A stretch of 64,000 nucleotides of DNA from Wandonia haliotis (GTDB taxonomy: Bacteria; Bacteroidota; Bacteroidia; Flavobacteriales_D; Crocinitomicaceae), in contig NZ_BAAAFH010000011.1 of NCBI RefSeq assembly GCF_039523435.1, forward strand, positions 620,001-684,000, written 5' to 3'. Made by a program: the position numbers and the translations under genes. How positions within the stretch are numbered: position 1 is the first letter of the stretch; every line of letters starts with the position of its first letter. Shown piece after piece: positions 60,193 to 64,000 of the stretch. Under the pieces are notes generated by a model that was given only the letters and a program-made list of their open reading frames with translations, ran no database searches and was not told where the DNA came from.

Positions 60193-60518
60193 TTTTTCCT
60201 TTTTTTCGGTTTAGGCTCCGGTAATTCCTTTACTGAAATACGCACGAGTTCACTCAGCCAGTCTCTGTCTTCAATTTTGTCTTCTATAAGAAAGCTAGGC
60301 TTTGCACCCGAATACGGAGGCGCTTCGACAAGTGCTTCTCCAATATACTTTCGTCCTGCTTCCGTAGGCTTGATAAAGAGTTTGTTATCACAAATCAAAC
60401 CAAATAGCTTTCCATCGGCATAAATCCCGTATTCCCCAAACATCTTTTTTGCCGTTATCTCACCGGCTTTTTCTATCTGGTACACAACAAAATCTGCAAA
60501 ACTCTGATCGGAAGCCAT
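60189..60518 (-). CDS. TfoX N-terminal-domain protein
   Basis: 109 residues. The TfoX N-terminal fold is seen as AKKMFGEYGIYADGKLFGLI and CDNKLFIKPTEAGRKYIG, with a lysine-rich C-terminal tail (EPKPKKRKK). TfoX N-domain proteins are DNA-uptake or stress linked in some bacteria; here the C-terminal TfoX domain is absent, as common in Bacteroidota. Translationally coupled to the YciI gene. Confidence 0.85.
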   Translation of the reverse strand: MASDQSFADFVVYQIEKAGEITAKKMFGEYGIYADGKLFGLICDNKLFIKPTEAGRKYIGEALVEAPPYSGAKPSFLIEDKIEDRDWLSELVRISVKELPEPKPKKRKK

Positions 60519-60539
60519 ACCTTTATCTATCTAAGCGGT

Positions 60540-61715
60540 TCAGGCGTTTACTTTAGGATTCGAAAACATTCGTACATCTTCATCCGTAATTGTCTTCCCG
60601 GCAAGGATCACCAGACGTTCAACGATATTTCGTAACTCTCGGATATTTCCTGTCCAGTTAACAGCGCTTAGTTCTTTCAATGCTTCTTCAGTAAAATCCT
60701 TACGTTGTATCCCATGATCCGCACACACCATCGTCAGAAAGTGTTCTGCAAGAAGAGGAATATCCTCACGTCGGTCATTCAGAGCCGGAACATGGAGTAA
60801 AATGACACTTAAACGATGATAAAGATCTTCCCGGAAATTTCCTTCCTCAATTTCTTTTCGCAGATCTTTATTCGTAGCCGCTATAACTCTCGCATTAATC
60901 CGAATGTCTTTCTCTCCTCCTACCCGTGTAATTTTATTCTCTTGTAATGCCCGCAAGACTTTTGCCTGAGCAGAAGCACTCATATCTCCAATTTCATCTA
61001 AAAAGATTGTACCATTCTCCGCCAGTTCAAACTTTCCTTTTTTCTGCTTAACTGCTGAAGTAAACGCACCTTTTTCGTGACCAAATAACTCACTTTCAAT
61101 TAATTCCGAGGGGATTGCTGCACAATTCACTTCAATAAAAGGTCCCTTGTTTCGTCCACTTTGTTCATGTAATTGTCGGGCAACCAGTTCCTTTCCCGTA
61201 CCATTTTCTCCGGTGATTAATACTCTTGCATCAGAAGGAGCGACTTTTTCAATCATCTCTTTTATCTTCATGATGCCGTCCGTCTCTCCGATGATCGATG
61301 ATCCTTTGACTCTTTTTATCGTTTTCTTAAGTGCTTTGGTTTCTTCCACAAGTGTACTCCGGTCGCAGGCATTACGAACAGTTACTAAAATGCGGTTCAG
61401 GTCAAGCGGTTTCTCAATGAAATCAAACGCCCCCTTTTTTATAGATTCAACAGCCGTTTCTATATTTCCGTGTCCGGAGATCATGATAACGGGCGTAGCA
61501 ACCTCTGCTTGAATCAAATCGTCCAGCACTTCCATACCATCCATTTGTGGCATTTTGATATCACAAAAGATAACATCAAACGACTCATTCTTGGCCTTTT
61601 CCAGTCCTTCTTTACCGTTCTCCGCTTCTTCTATTTCAAACTTCTCAAACTCCAGTATTTCGCGCAATGCTCTTCGAATACTTCTCTCGTCGTCTATGAT
61701 TAATATCTTGCTCAT
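60540..61715 (-). CDS. NtrC-type sigma-54 response regulator lacking the HTH domain
   Basis: 391 residues. The REC domain has phospho-acceptor Asp52 (DVIFCDIKMPQMDG) and Lys102. The AAA+ domain has Walker A GENGTGKE (169-176), Walker B GTIFLDEIGD (about 235-244), and sensor sequences (WTGNIRELRNIVERLVIL). The sigma-54 contact loop is GAFTSA (216-221) rather than GAFTGA. The protein ends about 25 residues after the AAA+ domain with no Fis-type HTH, so it may act from solution without binding DNA. In one operon with ppx and an ABC transporter. Confidence 0.9.
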   Translation of the reverse strand: MSKILIIDDERSIRRALREILEFEKFEIEEAENGKEGLEKAKNESFDVIFCDIKMPQMDGMEVLDDLIQAEVATPVIMISGHGNIETAVESIKKGAFDFIEKPLDLNRILVTVRNACDRSTLVEETKALKKTIKRVKGSSIIGETDGIMKIKEMIEKVAPSDARVLITGENGTGKELVARQLHEQSGRNKGPFIEVNCAAIPSELIESELFGHEKGAFTSAVKQKKGKFELAENGTIFLDEIGDMSASAQAKVLRALQENKITRVGGEKDIRINARVIAATNKDLRKEIEEGNFREDLYHRLSVILLHVPALNDRREDIPLLAEHFLTMVCADHGIQRKDFTEEALKELSAVNWTGNIRELRNIVERLVILAGKTITDEDVRMFSNPKVNA

Positions 61716-61737
61716 GGAATTTCTTATTTTTACGAAT

Positions 61738-62655
61738 TTACTGATTATTCAACAAATCAAATGCCACTCCCTCTTTCAGCGAACAGGGGGTTATGATTAT
61801 ACGTTCGGTACCGGTTTTCTCCATAATCCACTTCATCTTAGCCGCTGCAATAGGTATCATCTTTCTCCGAACCGGAAGTATGCGGTGATGACGTTCACGT
61901 TCCTTTGCAGTCATACGCAACAGAATATCTATCATCACTTCCATTTCATTACGACTCAACATAACAGGATCAAATCCTTCGGGAAATTCCTTGTCATATA
62001 ACAGTTCATATAAGGTTTCAAACGACCCGGAAGAGCCTATAAAGTCTGAGCAGGAAATCGTATCAAAAAAACCGCCTGTTTTCTCTTCCAAATAAGTATT
62101 GATTTTCTCCTTATCCTCTTCAGAAAACGGATCACTGAATGAAAATTGCTGGAATATACGGGAAACACCAATTTCGAAACTATTCATGGCAAGTATACCG
62201 TTCTCATCTGCCAGAATAAACTCCGTGCTTCCCCCTCCTATATCCATAATTAACCCCTTTCGGTCAAAATTATGAGTAAGACAGACCCCTTTATAAATTA
62301 ACTTTGCCTCTTCGATTCCATCAATTACCTTACAGGGAATATCGAATTCTTCTTCTATTTTATGAACAAAGTCTTTTCCATTTATGGCATTTCGAATAGC
62401 AGATGTTGCAATAGCCTGAATTTTTGTGCAACCATATTCCTTACAAATTGCCATAAAACGCCCCAGGCAGTCCATTCCTCTTTGCCAGGCATCTTCTGAA
62501 ATACGGTTATCATTTATCCCTCCCATACCAAGCGCAACTCCTTCTTTTGTAGAAAGCAGTAACTCAGGATGGGGAGCTCCGTTTTTAATGATCAGTAAAT
62601 TAAATGTATTTGTGCCCAGGTCAATTGCGGCAACGGGTTCCTGTCCCTTACTCAT
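61738..62655 (-). CDS. Exopolyphosphatase / Ppx-GppA family phosphatase
   Basis: 305 residues. N-terminal P1 motif AAIDLGTNTFNLLI and the second motif GLIMDIGGGSTEFILADENG are those of the Ppx/GppA actin-like ATPase-fold family. The C-terminal HD-like domain of long Ppx proteins is absent at this length, as usual in Bacteroidota. It hydrolyses polyphosphate or (p)ppGpp. It starts 3 bp after the ABC permease gene on the same transcript and ends 22 bp before the NtrC-type regulator gene. Confidence 0.9.
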   Translation of the reverse strand: MSKGQEPVAAIDLGTNTFNLLIIKNGAPHPELLLSTKEGVALGMGGINDNRISEDAWQRGMDCLGRFMAICKEYGCTKIQAIATSAIRNAINGKDFVHKIEEEFDIPCKVIDGIEEAKLIYKGVCLTHNFDRKGLIMDIGGGSTEFILADENGILAMNSFEIGVSRIFQQFSFSDPFSEEDKEKINTYLEEKTGGFFDTISCSDFIGSSGSFETLYELLYDKEFPEGFDPVMLSRNEMEVMIDILLRMTAKERERHHRILPVRRKMIPIAAAKMKWIMEKTGTERIIITPCSLKEGVAFDLLNNQ

Positions 62656-62658
62656 TCA

Positions 62659-63957
62659 TTATGGTTTTTTAAATATCCAGTTGATTAAATTTCCAAAACG
62701 CAGACGGTATCCTGTAACAAGCAAAGCATTTTTAAATACTCGTGCTGCAACCCCTATATTGAACAGAATCCCGAGGAGTAACAATACAATAGCCATTAAC
62801 AAATGCCAAAGTTCTCCGCTTTCGTACCCCAATCCCAGATTCACCATAATAACCATGGGTGATGTAAAAGGGATAATACCCAACCAAAAAGATAATTCAG
62901 CATCCGGGTTTTCAGCTACGTACCACCCCGACCAAATGCCAATCAAAAACAAGAAAATCAATGGAATAAGAAACTGTTGTCCGTCAGATTCTGAACCTTG
63001 AGCTGCTCCCAGTGCAGCAAATAGCCCACCGTAGAATAAATACCCCAGTATCAGTAACAGAACAAAGAAAGTTCCCATCACTCCAAAGTTTAGTTGTTCA
63101 TACACCAATTGAACCAAATCGTTATACGGTGTGTACTCTTGTCCTGCGACAAGATTGGCAGCATCAAACATATCCGGAAAGAAAACAGATCGGAAGAAAA
63201 GTAAACCTCCGAAAATCAATACCGTCCAGATTGCAAACTGTATCAATGCTGCAATACCGATTCCCAGTAATTTCCCGGTCATTAATTCTCCGGGCTTTAC
63301 TGTTGCTAGTAAAACCTCTGCTATACGACTGGATTTTTCTCTTGACGTACTTCGCAAAATGGTCATTCCGAAAAGGAAAATAAACAGAAAGACAATTCCT
63401 CCGAAAACGACTCCCGCATAAGCTGCTAATTTGTAATTCCCTAATTCTTCGGGACGATAGGCATCCCGTACTTCCAAATTTAACGGATGTTTGACGATGA
63501 GAAACTCTTTCAAGGTCAGGTCCGTAAACTCTTTCGCTTTCAATCCTTCCAAACGTTTTTCCAGCTCGCGCTGAATCCGTAACGGGATCTTCGAATTCAA
63601 TCGTTTCTTCTGAAAAAAGAAAACGTGATTATTGGATAGCACCTTTTCGTTTACAACCAACAATGCATCAAAACCGGCGTACTCAGGATCTGAAGTGAAA
63701 GAAGCAGGTTCTACATAGGAATTGATAAACGCGTACTCTATTTGCCCTGAAGAATCAGGAACAATTATATTTTCAAGTGTTTCAACCGGATCAGAAACCA
63801 GTACGCGGACATGTTCTTCTTCTCCCCCAGAAGCTGTAAATAAAATATAGAGGATAAACAGTACAACGAGAGGTCCTCCTACTGCCATCGTCAGAAATGA
63901 GCGACTTTTGAGACGCTCATTCAATTCTCTTCCGGCAATACTTATAATTCTTTTCAT
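62659..63957 (-). CDS. ABC transporter permease (ABC-2 / NatB type)
   Basis: 432 residues. One N-terminal membrane helix (about 21-40), a periplasmic domain of about 130 residues (EEEHVRVLVSDPVETLENII...), and five helices in the C-terminal half from about 180, including the VVFGGIVFLFIFLFGMTILR and SSRIAEVLLATVKPGELMTG segment typical of NatB/ABC-2 Na+ or drug exporters. An ATPase subunit gene ends 6 bp upstream. It heads the operon with ppx and the regulator. Confidence 0.88.
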   Translation of the reverse strand: MKRIISIAGRELNERLKSRSFLTMAVGGPLVVLFILYILFTASGGEEEHVRVLVSDPVETLENIIVPDSSGQIEYAFINSYVEPASFTSDPEYAGFDALLVVNEKVLSNNHVFFFQKKRLNSKIPLRIQRELEKRLEGLKAKEFTDLTLKEFLIVKHPLNLEVRDAYRPEELGNYKLAAYAGVVFGGIVFLFIFLFGMTILRSTSREKSSRIAEVLLATVKPGELMTGKLLGIGIAALIQFAIWTVLIFGGLLFFRSVFFPDMFDAANLVAGQEYTPYNDLVQLVYEQLNFGVMGTFFVLLLILGYLFYGGLFAALGAAQGSESDGQQFLIPLIFLFLIGIWSGWYVAENPDAELSFWLGIIPFTSPMVIMVNLGLGYESGELWHLLMAIVLLLLGILFNIGVAARVFKNALLVTGYRLRFGNLINWIFKKP

Positions 63958-63963
63958 GCTTTA

Positions 63964-64000
63964 TTAGTGTGTTACAGTAGTTTCCCGGATAAATACTTCT
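63964..64000 (-). CDS. ABC transporter ATP-binding subunit, C-terminal end only
   Basis: The frame (minus strand) reads EVFIRETTVTH and stops at TAA (63964-63966), with a second in-frame TAA next to it. EVFIRE is a common end of an ABC ATPase that pairs with NatB-type permeases. Only the last 11 codons lie inside the window. Confidence 0.55.
   Translation of the reverse strand, partial: EVFIRETTVTH

Overview
The window looks like a chromosomal segment of a Bacteroidota, most likely a Flavobacteriales bacterium. The support is: a C-terminal type IX secretion sorting domain on a subtilase (1..1134), several promoters of the Bacteroidota form TTG-N18-20-TAnnTTTG, menaquinone synthesis (menB), a DUF5606 protein, WG-repeat and TonB-like proteins, and moderate-to-low GC with almost no Shine-Dalgarno sequences. 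A genus cannot be assigned from sequence alone.

Layout. 0-3.5 kb: the end of a T9SS-secreted serine protease, a DUF5606 protein with a lysine/alanine tail, and three small AT-rich minus-strand genes. 3.7-9.8 kb: menB, then a tightly coupled minus-strand set (WG-repeat protein, TonB-like protein, AAC(3)-fold acetyltransferase), and lhgO. 10-16.8 kb: an acidic protein and a GbsR/MarR regulator with its RND efflux operon (TolC-like, adaptor, permease). Two identical-format operators, GTTCT-N8-AGAAC, flank the regulator gene. 16.8-31 kb: housekeeping genes (sterol desaturase family, arginase-argS, ECF sigma, uvrA, glycosyltransferase, MltF-like transglycosylase, miaA, FAD monooxygenase, Crp/Fnr), with a candidate small RNA after uvrA.

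31.1-39.4 kb is the unusual part: a run of small, unrelated, minus-strand genes of mostly unknown function. They are separated by 60-135 bp imperfect palindromes whose outer cores are TAAC on one side and CCGTTR on the other. The array is headed by the last 50 codons of a tyrosine recombinase and contains decayed genes. Its last gene encodes an HNH/WHH-type nuclease toxin with a leader like that of contractile-injection cargo. I interpret this as an integron-like gene-cassette array with a dead integrase. This is the main discovery candidate.

39.4-50.4 kb: a quinone reductase with a Crp/Fnr regulator, cysE, an M1-like peptidase, three tRNA genes (Ser-GCT, Pro-TGG, Arg-TCT), then a looser accessory stretch (CatB-like and GNAT acetyltransferases, DUF4180, a GAF/PAS protein, a racemase). 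50.6-64 kb: DinB, a 36-codon gene with its own promoter and terminator, tyrS, a dioxygenase, OsmC, an M23 peptidase, alaS, a fluoride riboswitch followed by a CLC-F fluoride antiporter, TfoX/YciI, and an ABC transporter - ppx - NtrC-type regulator operon running off the right edge.
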